A stretch of 45,419 bases of DNA from Corynebacterium tuberculostearicum SK141 (GCF_000175635.1 NZ_ACVP01000021.1:1-45419), one strand, 5' to 3'. Shown: positions 1-9,887, numbered from the stretch's first letter. Program-made: numbers and translations. The notes: generated by a model from the letters alone, not told the origin.

Positions 1-821
1 GTCTTAGTAGACGGATTGGAGCCGCTTCCGCCATTCTCATCCGGTAGACCCGGCTGATCCACCGGCATAACAGTTTGATCACGGGAATGGGGATTGTTGT
101 TGGGATGTACAACGGTTATATATGCATCTGTAGGCTGCTTTGCAATCTCCACCGTCGAATCTTTTACAAGCTTCGGAACATCGACGGAACCTTCAATTTT
201 ATAGCCCGTAAGTTCCGTAAATTCTTCGTGCGATCCGGTAAAGTTCGGGAATTTGCTCTTATCACCCGTCGTGATTGCGCCGGCGGGCCAGCTCTTTGGG
301 TTCGCCGACGAATCAAGAAACATCAGTAGGTAAACGTAATAGTTAGCAGCCGAACTGCTGTCCCCCCGATCAACTGCACTTTCCATCTTCCGCGCGAGAT
401 TAATTACAGCATCATGATAGGACTCGTCAAACTTGAGCTTCGTAGCGTTCTTTTTTTCATACTTTTCGAACGTTTGAAGTGGGGGCTTAGCATGTGGCTC
501 AATGCACCACGCCCAGCCGACGTCATTTTTTTCATTTGGGCCTGTCCCGGTACCTCTCCCAACTGGTGCTCCGGCCCAAACTAGCAGACCCCAGTTATAA
601 TCCGCGGCGATATGACCTTCTTTCTCGCCTGTATCGTCCCGGCTTTTTTCTTCCTTTTTATCCTCGTTACCCAGTGTTGTGTTGGGCACAAAGTCGGTAG
701 GCTCCGCCGCGCTGGCCTTATTCAATGGCACAGTAAGCAGGGCCGCGATCACCGCAATTGTTGCGAGAATTGCAGTTAAGAGCGTCCACCCCTTTCGAGG
801 CATGCTTCTTGATATACTCAT
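1..821 (-). CDS. Secreted surface protein, N-terminal part (runs off left edge)
   Basis: The frame is open from an ATG at 821 to the window edge (273 codons seen, no stop). Residues 1-41 form a signal peptide: basic N-terminus, hydrophobic stretch about 12-33, and an ASA-AE cleavage site. The mature part starts with a charged Lys/Glu-rich stretch, then a Trp-rich segment ending in WAWCIEP near residue 115. That lone Cys resembles the Cys motif of thioester-type or VaFE-type surface proteins, but I do not see the partner Gln motif clearly. A Gly/Ser/Pro/Asn-rich stretch begins at the edge. GAGG lies just before the ATG, with a TATATT -10 at 842-847. GC is lower than in the housekeeping genes, suggesting acquired DNA. 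Being a secreted surface protein is well supported; the adhesin subtype is a guess. Confidence 0.75.
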   Translation of the reverse strand, partial: MSISRSMPRKGWTLLTAILATIAVIAALLTVPLNKASAAEPTDFVPNTTLGNEDKKEEKSRDDTGEKEGHIAADYNWGLLVWAGAPVGRGTGTGPNEKNDVGWAWCIEPHAKPPLQTFEKYEKKNATKLKFDESYHDAVINLARKMESAVDRGDSSSAANYYVYLLMFLDSSANPKSWPAGAITTGDKSKFPNFTGSHEEFTELTGYKIEGSVDVPKLVKDSTVEIAKQPTDAYITVVHPNNNPHSRDQTVMPVDQPGLPDENGGSGSNPSTK

Positions 822-2671
822 TTTTCCTCTTAGATTGGCAAAATATATCTTCCTGATCAGCAGTAAATCTCACTGTTGACAGCCAGTTTCCATGCTGAAC
901 GCACCGCACCTGATCACGGCCCTGAAGCCAAACTATCGATCAGTCTTTTAGTACAGCTTGTACATTATCACCATTTAAGTAGCTGTGCATAGGTCATTTT
1001 TCAGCATCGACACAGCTACAGGGCATGTTGTTGACATTTTCATAGACAACCTTCAAGAGGTTGTCATGCCGCCGTCGGTCAGTTGCAAAACCTTTTGAAA
1101 CGGTTTCCATTTGTACATCGGGCGTCCCCAAAAGGCCGATATCCCGCCTGTCTTGATTCCGCAGGATTTGGCTCTTGTTAGAACGGCACGACTGCCTAAT
1201 GCAGCTGTATATCCGGAGCGTGTCCGTTAATGCCGGAGGGAGGGCATCACGGGTCGTGGGCGGTAATGCCATTCCAGTCCCTCCTCGCTCTTGGTTTATA
1301 ACTCCAACACTGCGGGCGTCACTTAGCCCAAATTTGTGGTGTTCAGTAAGGATCCTCCCCCCTGGATCTTCGCGCCGTAGGTGTTGCAGTTGTCGTGGAT
1401 AAATGGAGGGCCTGCCAGGGTCCCCACCGATGCTTCTGTCATGTTCAGCAACTTGCTCGAGACTATCCATGCTCTTCCTACCCTAGAGCTGCACTCAGTC
1501 TGAGCCACCAGAAGCGTTAACGATGGAAGCATCACCCCGTTTCTAATGCCACAACGATCCTCGTCAGGGGTAACGGTTTAGGTTTCTTCCCTATTGTTTC
1601 GCATGTGCAACATCCCAGATTTTCCCAAGCTAATGACGTGCGCTGCGTTGTGTTCCTAGGTATCGGTATTTGCTTTCAGTTCTGAAAGGTTTTGGTTTGT
1701 AGCTTTAGAACTCTGAATAAGCTTCAGCAGGGTGCAGCAGCTTAGGGACTGCGAAGCTTGGAATCTTCGGCCATTTCATCTATTCAAACGTCGCGAATTT
1801 TTCGCTAACGACGCTGTACATCGGGGCATCAACGGACCATTGGCCACAGCAGTGGCATTTCAGGTACCGGGTGTCCGTCGGTAAAAGCGGCGGTGCGGTG
1901 CTCAGCAAGCTTTCCATTGTAAGCAGTACTGACGTACTGCTTCCCGCGATCCGAATGTTGAAAAGAACCTGCGGTTTTCTTGGTCTACATAATGGCTTGG
2001 TTGAGTTGCTGTGGTGGCCAAGGTAAAGAGCATATCGGATCCCTGATAGTGCCCAGCCGGCAATCTTGCGAGGATAACAGGCGGTGTATGCGATTCCTTT
2101 CCTCATCTGTAATATGTATTGTCCACTTCCCACAAGTCTCCTGCTCCCGATACTGTGAATTCATCATTGGCAAGGCCGAGTCATATCTCCGTTTCCTCTT
2201 TATTTACTGTGTGGTGCCAGGTGGACCGCCCTCTGCCTGCGACGACCAGACACCGGTCATACACAGCGGCATAACAGAATCTGTATGAGCCGATACCAAT
2301 ACTTTTCACTGGCTAAGGGGATGCCGTATTGGCCGCACACCATAAACACCGGAATCTGCGTGGTTGACCAGGCGACTATGTTCCAGAGGGTTTCCTCCTA
2401 CCAAGAGCGCGGAAACTATGCCCGCAGGAAAGTATTTAAGTAATTTTTCCTTTGCGGCAGGCTTTCTGTGGCTAGTGCCAGGGTGCGGTCTAGGAGTTTT
2501 CCCGGTTTCGGTGCGGCTCCGTGGCATGTGGGCTGCCTTGAAGACGCGTCTACCTCGCCACGATCCCCCACCAGGCGGATACGGTTTCCTTGCATCCTGA
2601 TCACGCTTGTTGGACATAGTCGCAATGGCCCCAAGATCTTAGGGAAAACTAGGGGCGCCTCACCCTCTACA
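822..2671. other. Gene-poor region, no supported gene
   Basis: About 1.85 kb with only short, unconvincing frames on both strands. The longest minus-strand frames (994-1470 and 1780-2133) have no recognisable domain, no clear ribosome-binding site and irregular codon use. A plus-strand frame at about 1099-1230 reads like a fragment of real protein but has no start and stops after about 43 codons. GC is lower than in the genes to the right. Decayed coding DNA from an old insertion is a reasonable reading; I cannot name a parent gene. Confidence 0.5.
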
Positions 2672-3337
2672 ATGACACCCATGGATGAACAGGGGCGGCA
2701 GGACTTGGAACGCTACGGCTCATGGGAGCGGATGACCGGTGGGCAGTGGTTCCTGCCGAGCATGCCGGAGGCTAAGGACGAACATCAGCGCACTTTTCGC
2801 TTGGTTAAACAGCTCAATGAGTTGCAGAATACGGACCAAGAGCGCGCCAAGGGCATCCTGCGCGAGGTACTGCCGGAAGAATCTGCGGTGCCGGGCCTGC
2901 ACGTTCCGTTGAATTTGGAATATGGCTGCAATCTGGTGTGCGGCGAGCGCGTCTTCATTAATTTTGGCGCTACGATCCTGGCCCAGGCCACGGTGACGCT
3001 GGGTGATGGCGTGATGATAGGCCCCAATTGCTCGCTGATTACGGTGGGGCATCCGGTAAACGATCATGAGATGCGCGCCGGTGGGTGGGAGATAGCCAAG
3101 CCCATCACCATCGGTGACAACACCTGGTTCGGTGCCAATGTCACCGTGCTGCCGGGCATCACGATTGGAAAGAACTGCGTTATAGGTGCAGGCACGCTTA
3201 TTACCACCGATATTCCGGATAATTCGCTGGTCCTGGGATCCCCCGGCCGCGTGGTGCGCAAGCTGGAAAATAACGAGGACGCCTGGGAGCGCCAGGATCT
3301 CAACGGTCCTGTCGAAGGTTTTGGAGCCGCCAAGTAA
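2672..3337 (+). CDS. Maltose/galactoside O-acetyltransferase family protein
   Basis: 221 aa, a normal size for the hexapeptide-repeat acetyltransferases (Maa/LacA/NodL type), which move an acetyl group from acetyl-CoA to a sugar hydroxyl in the cytoplasm. An N-terminal Mac-type helical region (about residues 5-65) precedes a left-handed beta-helix built from repeats such as VFINFGA, VMIGPNC and CVIGAGT. His127 in the TVGHPV segment matches the catalytic His of the family. The frame stays open upstream to 2468, but that extension looks non-coding; ATG 2672 or 2681 fits the family start. Its stop abuts the ATG of the helicase gene, so the two are probably co-transcribed. The true sugar substrate is unknown. 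Confidence 0.85.
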   Translation: MTPMDEQGRQDLERYGSWERMTGGQWFLPSMPEAKDEHQRTFRLVKQLNELQNTDQERAKGILREVLPEESAVPGLHVPLNLEYGCNLVCGERVFINFGATILAQATVTLGDGVMIGPNCSLITVGHPVNDHEMRAGGWEIAKPITIGDNTWFGANVTVLPGITIGKNCVIGAGTLITTDIPDNSLVLGSPGRVVRKLENNEDAWERQDLNGPVEGFGAAK

Positions 3338-5605
3338 ATGTTTGATCTCGCTCGCATCGGCGCGGGACTGCCCGTAGCCGAGACCATCGATTCGCTGCCT
3401 AGGACCGGAAACGTTGTCATCCAGGCCCCGCCCGGCACGGGTAAGACCACGCTCGTGCCGCCGGCGTTGGCCAATCATGCGGCAGGACGCGGAAAAGTTA
3501 TTGTCACCGCCCCGCGGCGTGTGGCCGTGCGTGCGGCCGCACACCGCTTGAGCACGCTCAGCGGCACCCCGGACAAGGTCGGCTTTGCCATCCGGGGCGA
3601 GTCCCGCAAGGGCAGCGAGGTCGAGTTCGTCACGCCGGGCGTGCTGCTGCGCCGCTTGCTGAAGGATCCGGAGCTCGAGGGCGTTGCCGCCGTTGCCATT
3701 GATGAGGTCCACGAGCGCCAGCTCGATACGGATCTGATGCTGGGCATGTGCCTGGAACTAGCCGAGCTACGCGAGGACTTTCGCGTCATCGCCATGTCCG
3801 CGACCGTGGATGCGCAGCGCTTTTCCCAGCTCATGGATGCGCCCGTCCACGTGACCGAGGCGGTCACCCATCCGCTCGATATCCACTACGCCCCCATGCT
3901 GGGCAGGGCGGCGGGAACGAGGGAGTTTTACGGGGACGTCGCCAAGCAGGCAGCTCGCCAGCAGGAATCCACGCTGGTCTTTGTGCCCGGCGTGCGCGAA
4001 GTCAACCTCGTGTGCGATGCCTTAGCAGGCCATAATGTATTTCCCCTGCATGGCAAGCAAACCACCGCGGAGCAAGACGCCGCGCTGTATACCGAGGAAC
4101 AGCGCATCGTCGTGGCTACCTCTATCGCGGAGTCCTCGCTTACCGTGCCGGGTGTGCGCGTGGTGGTCGATGCCGGGCTCTCCCGCGTTCCCCGGCGCGA
4201 CGCCCAACGCGGCATGTCCGGGCTAGTGACGGTGTCAACCTCAAAATCGAGTGCCGATCAGCGCGCTGGTCGTGCCGGCCGTGAGGCGCCCGGCACCGTA
4301 ATCCGCTGCTACTCGCAGGATGATTACCAGCACTTTTCCCCGCATACCACCCCGGAGATTCTGTCCGCGGATCTGACCCAGGCCGCGTTGTTTTTGGACT
4401 GTTGGGGCGCGGGCCCGGACTTCCCGTTGCTCGATCCGCCGCCGGCCCAGGCTCTTGCGGCCGCACAGGCGACGCTTCAGCGCATTGGTGCCACGCAGGA
4501 GCTCGCCCTCCTGCCCACCGATCCGCGCCTCGGCGCTTCTTTGCTCCGCCACGGCAGCCAGGCCGCGCCCACCATTGCCTCGCTTGTCGACGCCCCCTTA
4601 ACCCCCAACCTCACCCGTCACCGCCCACCTCAAAAAGAGGTCAAGCGGCTCGCCCGCCTCGTCGACGATCTCGGCCCCGCCGATCCCGGCGAGGTCGTCG
4701 CCACCGCCTTTCCCGAGCAGGTGGCCAAGCGCGTGGGCGAGGATTACTTGCTGGCCAGCGGCACCCGCGCGCGCCTGCTCGATAACTCGGGCCTGGCCGG
4801 TGCCCCGTGGCTCGCCATCGCAGAGGTCTCCCTGTCCAACGCGGGCAATGCCATCATCCGCTCGGCCGCGCGCGTCGAGGAAACCGCAGCGCTGGAGACC
4901 ATCGGCGTCACAGAGGAGACCCGCGCCTTCCTGCGCGATGGCCGTGTGCGCGGCGTCAAGGTCAAGGCCGCGGGCGCCATCACGCTCTCTGAAACCCCGG
5001 TCAAGGTCACCGGCCCCGCGGCCGAGGAGACCCTTGCCGCCGGCATCCGCGAGGAAGGTTTGGGGCTTTTCACCTTCAGCGAGAAAGCCCAAAGCTTAAA
5101 AGACCGCTTGCGCCACCTGCACGCCCACTATGGCGAGCCGTGGCCCGATGTCGATTCCGCGGATCCTACCGAGTGGCTCGGCCCCGAACTCCACCGCATC
5201 GCGGAGGGAACCCCCACCGCCAAGCTCGACATGTACCCCGCGCTGCAACGCCTCCTGCCATGGCCGGAAGCCACCCATCTGGACGATCTCGCCCCCGAGC
5301 GCCTCCCGGTGCCCTCCGGCCGCGATGCCGCCATCGACTGGTCCGGCGATCGCCCCGTGGTCCACATCAAGCTGCAGGAATGCTTCGGACTAGCCGAATC
5401 CCCCGAATACTGCGGCCACCGCGTGCAATTCCACCTACTCTCCCCCGCCGGCCGCCCGCTCGCGGTAACCGATGATCTCGCCAGCTTCTGGTCCGGCCCC
5501 TATGCCGGCGTGCGCGCCGATATGCGCGGCCGCTACCCCAAGCACCCCTGGCCCGAAGACCCGTGGAATGCCGTGGCTACCGCGCGCACCAAGAACCGGA
5601 TGTAG
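3338..5605 (+). CDS. hrpB: ATP-dependent RNA helicase HrpB
   Basis: 755 aa DEAH-box helicase of the HrpB family, somewhat shorter than the roughly 810 aa E. coli protein. Walker A PPGTGKT lies at residues 31-37, the DEVH Walker B box at 122-125, SAT at 154-156, and motif VI QRAGRAGR near 310. After the helicase core come the HA2-like region and the HrpB-specific C-terminal domain (roughly 450-755). The start codon follows the acetyltransferase stop with no gap, implying coupled translation. The 3' end abuts the convergent TauE-family gene, so no room remains for a dedicated terminator. The cellular role of HrpB is poorly defined in bacteria; an RNA substrate is inferred from family. Confidence 0.93.
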   Translation: MFDLARIGAGLPVAETIDSLPRTGNVVIQAPPGTGKTTLVPPALANHAAGRGKVIVTAPRRVAVRAAAHRLSTLSGTPDKVGFAIRGESRKGSEVEFVTPGVLLRRLLKDPELEGVAAVAIDEVHERQLDTDLMLGMCLELAELREDFRVIAMSATVDAQRFSQLMDAPVHVTEAVTHPLDIHYAPMLGRAAGTREFYGDVAKQAARQQESTLVFVPGVREVNLVCDALAGHNVFPLHGKQTTAEQDAALYTEEQRIVVATSIAESSLTVPGVRVVVDAGLSRVPRRDAQRGMSGLVTVSTSKSSADQRAGRAGREAPGTVIRCYSQDDYQHFSPHTTPEILSADLTQAALFLDCWGAGPDFPLLDPPPAQALAAAQATLQRIGATQELALLPTDPRLGASLLRHGSQAAPTIASLVDAPLTPNLTRHRPPQKEVKRLARLVDDLGPADPGEVVATAFPEQVAKRVGEDYLLASGTRARLLDNSGLAGAPWLAIAEVSLSNAGNAIIRSAARVEETAALETIGVTEETRAFLRDGRVRGVKVKAAGAITLSETPVKVTGPAAEETLAAGIREEGLGLFTFSEKAQSLKDRLRHLHAHYGEPWPDVDSADPTEWLGPELHRIAEGTPTAKLDMYPALQRLLPWPEATHLDDLAPERLPVPSGRDAAIDWSGDRPVVHIKLQECFGLAESPEYCGHRVQFHLLSPAGRPLAVTDDLASFWSGPYAGVRADMRGRYPKHPWPEDPWNAVATARTKNRM

Positions 5606-6388
5606 TTATCCCCACTGCTGCCAGCCCAGGTAGCAGCTCATGACCACGACCAAGGTAAGTAGCGCGTAGCGGATGAATTTGGCACCGCCACCGAGTACGG
5701 TACGTGCACCGAGGAGTGCGCCGGCGATATTGGCTACGCCGAGCACGATGCCGAGCGTCCACCACACGTGCCCGCCAATAATGAACACGACGAGCGCACC
5801 GAAGTTGGTAGCTGTATTGACTACCTTGGCCATAGCTGCAGAAGTCAGGAAGTTCTGCGCAAAAATAGAGGTAAAGGCCATGATCAAAAACATTCCGGTA
5901 CCCGGACCGAAGATGCCATCATAAAAGGAAATGATGCCGGAGAGCACCAAGACCACGACGGTCCGCCAACCACCACGGGTACCGGCCGAGTCGCTACTGC
6001 CAAAGTCTGGCTTAAAGGCAACGAAGATGCCCACGGCCACCATGAGCACGATAATGATGGGGCGCATGATGTCTTTATCGAGACTCGAGGCCACGCTGGC
6101 CCCCAACCCGGAGCAGACCAGCGCGATGAGGAGGAACCGCGCCATTTCTGCCTTGTCCAGCTTCACCTTGCGGGCGAGGGTTACGGCAGCGGATCCGGTG
6201 CCGGTCACCGCGGCGAGCTTGCTAGTGCCCAAAGCTGCGGCCGGAGCAAGGCCCGGCAGGACCGCCAGCAGCATCGGGATCAGGATCAATCCGCCACCGC
6301 CGATGACCGCATCGACCCACCCCGCGGCCGCGGTACCAAAGAAGAGAATTACCCACTGCACCAGATCAATTTCCATGCCCCCGATCAT
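5606..6388 (-). CDS. TauE/SafE family membrane exporter
   Basis: 260 aa polytopic membrane protein with about eight hydrophobic segments. The family signature appears twice, as expected for TauE/SafE (DUF81): an N-terminal WVDAVIGGGGLILIP segment and a C-terminal half starting at the SFYDGIFGPGTGMF segment. Members export sulfite, sulfoacetate or other small anions, or import sulfur compounds; the substrate cannot be told here. ATG 6388 is used, with an in-frame ATG four codons later (6376) as an alternative. It is convergent with hrpB (stops touching) and divergent from the AbrB gene, sharing the short region 6389-6489. Confidence 0.88.
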   Translation of the reverse strand: MIGGMEIDLVQWVILFFGTAAAGWVDAVIGGGGLILIPMLLAVLPGLAPAAALGTSKLAAVTGTGSAAVTLARKVKLDKAEMARFLLIALVCSGLGASVASSLDKDIMRPIIIVLMVAVGIFVAFKPDFGSSDSAGTRGGWRTVVVLVLSGIISFYDGIFGPGTGMFLIMAFTSIFAQNFLTSAAMAKVVNTATNFGALVVFIIGGHVWWTLGIVLGVANIAGALLGARTVLGGGAKFIRYALLTLVVVMSCYLGWQQWG

Positions 6389-6455
6389 AAATCTTGAATG
6401 ATGTAAGGTGATAACCCGCCTATCGCCCTCTCCGTAGTAGAGCAGAAAGAGGCAC

Positions 6456-6461
6456 TATACT
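6456..6461 (+). promoter_or_regulatory. Candidate -10 box (TATACT) for the AbrB-family gene
   Basis: TATACT lies 29 nt before the ATG at 6490, and an AGGAGG ribosome-binding site sits at 6479-6484, five bases before the start. No convincing -35 is visible, as is common in corynebacteria. Confidence 0.5.
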
Positions 6462-6489
6462 TTTGGCGCAGCAGAACTAGGAGGCTCGC

Positions 6490-7581
6490 ATGGCCGCACA
6501 GCAGGAAGGCACCGGGCTTAGTGCCCATACCGTGGCACGGTGGGCCATTGTCGTTCCGGCATCGGTCGTACTGGGCTGGCTCTTTAACATGTGGCACGTA
6601 CCTGCGGCCTGGATTTTGGCAGCGATCCTCTCCTCCGGTGCCATGGCGCTTTTTACTGGGGAAGATCTGCGCGTGAACCGGAGTTTTTATAGCCTATCGC
6701 GCGGCTTTATCGGCATGATGGCTGCCATTCCGCTGACCGTGGTGCCGGTGGGTCAATTGCTGGGCTTCCTGCCTGCCGCCCTGACGATCTCCTTTGTCAC
6801 ACTGATGGTGGGAGTTATCGGCGGCCAACTCTTACACCGCGCGCAGCCACAGGATGTCTCCTCCGAAACCGGGATTTTATCCATGCTGCCGGGCGGTGCG
6901 TCGCTGATGCCTGCGCTTGCCGACGAACTCGGTGCCGACTTCCGCTACGTCGCCCTCACCCAATACCTGCGACTCTTAGTAGTCTCGGTATCGCTACCGG
7001 CCGTGGTCGCTCTGTTGGATACGCCCGCCGGCGAGGGAGCGGATCTTTCGGTCGATGGCGAAACCACCTGGTGGATAATTGCCCTAGTGATCGCCATTGC
7101 CTTCATCGGCGAAAAGGTAGGCTCGTTCCTCCACCTCCCCGCCGCCGCGGTGCTCGGACCCTTGCTGCTGACGGTGCTGGTCTCTTTCGTGCTGCCGGAG
7201 GGCCACACGCTCGAGCCGCTCTATGCCTTTAAGGTGATGGCGTTTTTGTCCATCGGGTGGGTCTGTGGCGGCGGGCTTTCGCTGCCCGCACTCAAGGCCT
7301 TTGCCAAGCAATTGCCCGCGACAGTGCTTTTCATCGTGGCCATCATCGGCATCTGCGCGGCCACCGCCTGGCCGCTAACCAAGTGGCTGCATATCACCTA
7401 CTTCGAGGCCTACCTGGCCACCAGCCCCGGCGCGCTGGAGACCGTTCTCGCGCTCTCAGCCGAGGGCGGAGCCGGGCCCGCGGTCATCGCAGTCCAGCTC
7501 ACCCGACTCATCGCGGTCCTGGTCGTAGCGGGCTACCTGCCGCAGCTGTTGCGGCTGGCGAAGCGCCTGCTGCGCCGCTAG
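6490..7581 (+). CDS. AbrB family transporter (duplicated AbrB domain)
   Basis: 363 aa integral membrane protein of the AbrB/ammonia monooxygenase-regulator family (PF05145), not the DNA-binding AbrB. Two homologous halves, about residues 10-170 and 195-355, each contain a conserved Gly/Pro-rich re-entrant segment: SMLPGGASLMPALADELG and TSPGALETVLALSAEGG. The family is thought to be a transporter, but its substrate is not established. A strong AGGAGG at 6479-6484 fixes the start. The 3' end overlaps the convergent DUF885 gene by 4 nt. It is divergent from another membrane transporter (TauE/SafE), but nothing shows that the two work together. Confidence 0.85.
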   Translation: MAAQQEGTGLSAHTVARWAIVVPASVVLGWLFNMWHVPAAWILAAILSSGAMALFTGEDLRVNRSFYSLSRGFIGMMAAIPLTVVPVGQLLGFLPAALTISFVTLMVGVIGGQLLHRAQPQDVSSETGILSMLPGGASLMPALADELGADFRYVALTQYLRLLVVSVSLPAVVALLDTPAGEGADLSVDGETTWWIIALVIAIAFIGEKVGSFLHLPAAAVLGPLLLTVLVSFVLPEGHTLEPLYAFKVMAFLSIGWVCGGGLSLPALKAFAKQLPATVLFIVAIIGICAATAWPLTKWLHITYFEAYLATSPGALETVLALSAEGGAGPAVIAVQLTRLIAVLVVAGYLPQLLRLAKRLLRR

Positions 7582-9248
7582 TTGTCCAAGACGGCCTCGC
7601 GCAGGACGGACATCGGCACGGAGCCCAGGGCGAGGGCCTCGGAGTGGAACTCGCGCGCGCTCATGCCCTGCTTCTCAGCCTCGGCGCGGGTTTCCTGCCA
7701 CAGGCGCTGACCCAGTGCATAGGACGGCGCCTGGCCCGGCCAACCCAGGTAGCGGTTGACCTCAAAGTTGAGGTTGGCATCATCCATGGCGGTGTTTTCG
7801 CGCATGAAGGTCTTTACGTGCGCCTTGTCCCAAACGCCGGAGGTAGAGCAATCCGGCAGCTGCTTGCCCAGGTGCAATCCGATGTCCACGACCACGCGGG
7901 CGGCGCGCAGGCGCTGCGCATCCAACATGCCCATGCGGAAGCCCGGATCATCCATGTAGCCCAGCTCGGCCATGAGCTGCTCGGCGTAGAGCGCCCAGCC
8001 CTCGCCGTGGCCGGAGTTCCACGTCACGGCGCGGCGCCACAGGTTGAGATCTTCTTGCACCAGCGCGGATCCGAGCTGCAGGTGGTGTCCCGGCACACCC
8101 TCGTGGTGGACGGTGGTCAGCTCCTGCCAAGTATGGAAGGTGTCCTGGCCCTCCGGCACGGACCACCACATGCGGCCCGGGCGGGAGAAGTCATCGCTCG
8201 GCGGGGTATAGAAGATGCCGCCGGTGCCGGCCGGATCGATGCAGCACTCGATCTCTTCTACTTCCTCCGGAATATCGAATTCCTTGCCATTGAGCTCAGC
8301 GATGACGCCATCGGCGGTGGATTGCATCCACTCCACCAGCGCATCGGTGCCGCGCAGGGTATAGCGCTCCTCGTGGTTGAGCTTGCGCATCGCCGAGCGC
8401 ACCGAACAATCGGAGCCGTAGAGCTCGTGGGCGATCTTTTCCTGCTCCGCGCGCAGGCTCCGCACCTGATCCAGGCCCCACTCATAGGCCTCATCGAGGT
8501 TAACGGCATCGCCCACAAAGAGCTTGGAAAAACGCTCGTAGCGCTCGCGGCCCACGGCGTCCTTATTAGGCGCCTGGGGCTGCAGGTCATTGGAGAGCCA
8601 ATCGGAGAACTCACCAAAGGCCTCCTTGGCCTGCTGCACCTCGGCGGAGTCGGCGTCGAGGCCGAGGGACTCGAGCATCGAGTCGGCGTCGGCAAGCCGC
8701 TCGCACTGCACAATGACCTCGGAGATCTGGCGGTGCGGTGCCACCATGCCGTGGGAGGCCGCTTCCTCCAAGGAGCTGCGGTATCCGGCCAGGGAGGTCT
8801 TCACCTTGGACAGGCGGGAGCGAATGGCATCGCGGTCCTCGTCCGTGTCCTGCGGCATGAGCAGCAGGGTATCGCGGATGGTCTGGACCGGGGAGGCGAT
8901 GTTATTCAGGCAGCGCACATCCTCGCTGTGGTGGTGCAGATCTAGTTCAAGGCAGAGGCGATCGCGCAGGACGGCCGCGGTGACATAGTCCACGTCATCA
9001 AAGTCATCCTCATCATCGGACTCATCGGTGGTGTCATCCAGGGCATCCAAGTCCGCCACCATTTCGCGGGTGCGGTCTGCGATGGCGGTGAAGTACTCGG
9101 GGGAGAAATCCTGCAATTCGCCCTCGTAGCCGTCAATGCCCCACGCGGTGGCATCGGTGGGGGCAAGCTCGGCTAGGTCGTGAACGAAGTTATCACACGA
9201 GGCGTCCAGTAGAGAGGGCTGGCGCTTAGCGGTCTGCTCAGAACTCAT
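7578..9248 (-). CDS. DUF885 family zinc metallopeptidase-like protein
   Basis: 556 aa cytoplasmic protein of the DUF885 family, helical M3/M32-like metallopeptidases. The metal-binding motif HHEGVPGHHLQ lies about two thirds into the protein; its two His pairs and the Glu correspond to an HExxH-type zinc site. No signal peptide is seen. The frame extends to a GTG at 9287, but the ATG at 9248, starting MSSEQT, gives the family-like N-terminus. The acidic Asp/Glu run near residue 60 is unusual. The substrate is unknown; some relatives are dipeptidases. It is separated by about 70 bp from the LOG gene upstream on the same strand and may be co-transcribed with it. Confidence 0.85.
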   Translation of the reverse strand: MSSEQTAKRQPSLLDASCDNFVHDLAELAPTDATAWGIDGYEGELQDFSPEYFTAIADRTREMVADLDALDDTTDESDDEDDFDDVDYVTAAVLRDRLCLELDLHHHSEDVRCLNNIASPVQTIRDTLLLMPQDTDEDRDAIRSRLSKVKTSLAGYRSSLEEAASHGMVAPHRQISEVIVQCERLADADSMLESLGLDADSAEVQQAKEAFGEFSDWLSNDLQPQAPNKDAVGRERYERFSKLFVGDAVNLDEAYEWGLDQVRSLRAEQEKIAHELYGSDCSVRSAMRKLNHEERYTLRGTDALVEWMQSTADGVIAELNGKEFDIPEEVEEIECCIDPAGTGGIFYTPPSDDFSRPGRMWWSVPEGQDTFHTWQELTTVHHEGVPGHHLQLGSALVQEDLNLWRRAVTWNSGHGEGWALYAEQLMAELGYMDDPGFRMGMLDAQRLRAARVVVDIGLHLGKQLPDCSTSGVWDKAHVKTFMRENTAMDDANLNFEVNRYLGWPGQAPSYALGQRLWQETRAEAEKQGMSAREFHSEALALGSVPMSVLREAVLDN

Positions 9249-9317
9249 AACGAGGAAGTCTATCCCTAAGTATCGCCTATAGGCCACCCGGGCGGGCTGA
9301 AGTTGCGAACTTGTTAA

Positions 9318-9887
9318 CTAATCGTTGTCCCACTTTGTTCCGGGGTAGCTCCAGCCGCTGAATTTATCTAGGATGTCCTGCGGTTTTTCCTCCATCACCA
9401 AGGCATCGACAAAACGCGGCAAGATGAAGCCGGACTCGGCCATGGCGGCGTACATGGCGTGGAACGGGCGCCAGAAGTCCTCCGTATTAACAAGGCCTAC
9501 CGGGCCGCGGATGTGGCCCAGCTGCTGCAAGGTGAGCACCTCGGTGAGCTCTTCGAGGGTGCCGACGCCGCCGGGGAGGCAAATATAGGCATCAGCAAGC
9601 TGCTCCATCCGGGTCTTGCGCTCGGCCATGGAGCCGACCACCTCGAGGGCGGTCAGGCCGGGGTGGGAAATCTCCAGATCCACCAGTGACTGCGGCATCA
9701 CACCGGTGACGGTGCCGCCAGCGGCCAGGCAGGCCTGCGCCACCTCGCGCATCAAGCCGATATTGCCGCCGCCATACACCAGGTTCAGGCCGCGTCGGGC
9801 CAGCTCCGCGCCCAATTCCTGTGCCGCCTGCGTATAGGCCGGCGAGTTTCCTGTTGCTGAACCACAATAAACCGCTACTGACTGCAT
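9318..9887 (-). CDS. LOG family protein (cytokinin riboside 5'-monophosphate phosphoribohydrolase type)
   Basis: 189 aa Rossmann-like enzyme of the LOG family, which releases a base from nucleoside 5'-monophosphates; it is often misannotated as lysine decarboxylase. The diagnostic PGGVGTLEE motif is at residues 105-113 and SMAERK at 86-91, with an N-terminal VAVYCGS and YGGGNIGLM phosphate-binding loops. Start 9887 is chosen because a GGAG lies five bases upstream; an in-frame ATG at 9899 has no ribosome-binding site. It is divergent from the ROK regulator. The physiological substrate in corynebacteria is not known (AMP or an adenine-modified nucleotide is likely). Confidence 0.88.
   Translation of the reverse strand: MQSVAVYCGSATGNSPAYTQAAQELGAELARRGLNLVYGGGNIGLMREVAQACLAAGGTVTGVMPQSLVDLEISHPGLTALEVVGSMAERKTRMEQLADAYICLPGGVGTLEELTEVLTLQQLGHIRGPVGLVNTEDFWRPFHAMYAAMAESGFILPRFVDALVMEEKPQDILDKFSGWSYPGTKWDND

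Noticed and set aside
7257..8945. Long plus-strand frame of 562 codons
   Set aside because: It is the mirror of the DUF885 gene in a GC-rich region, without domain signals or a ribosome-binding site.
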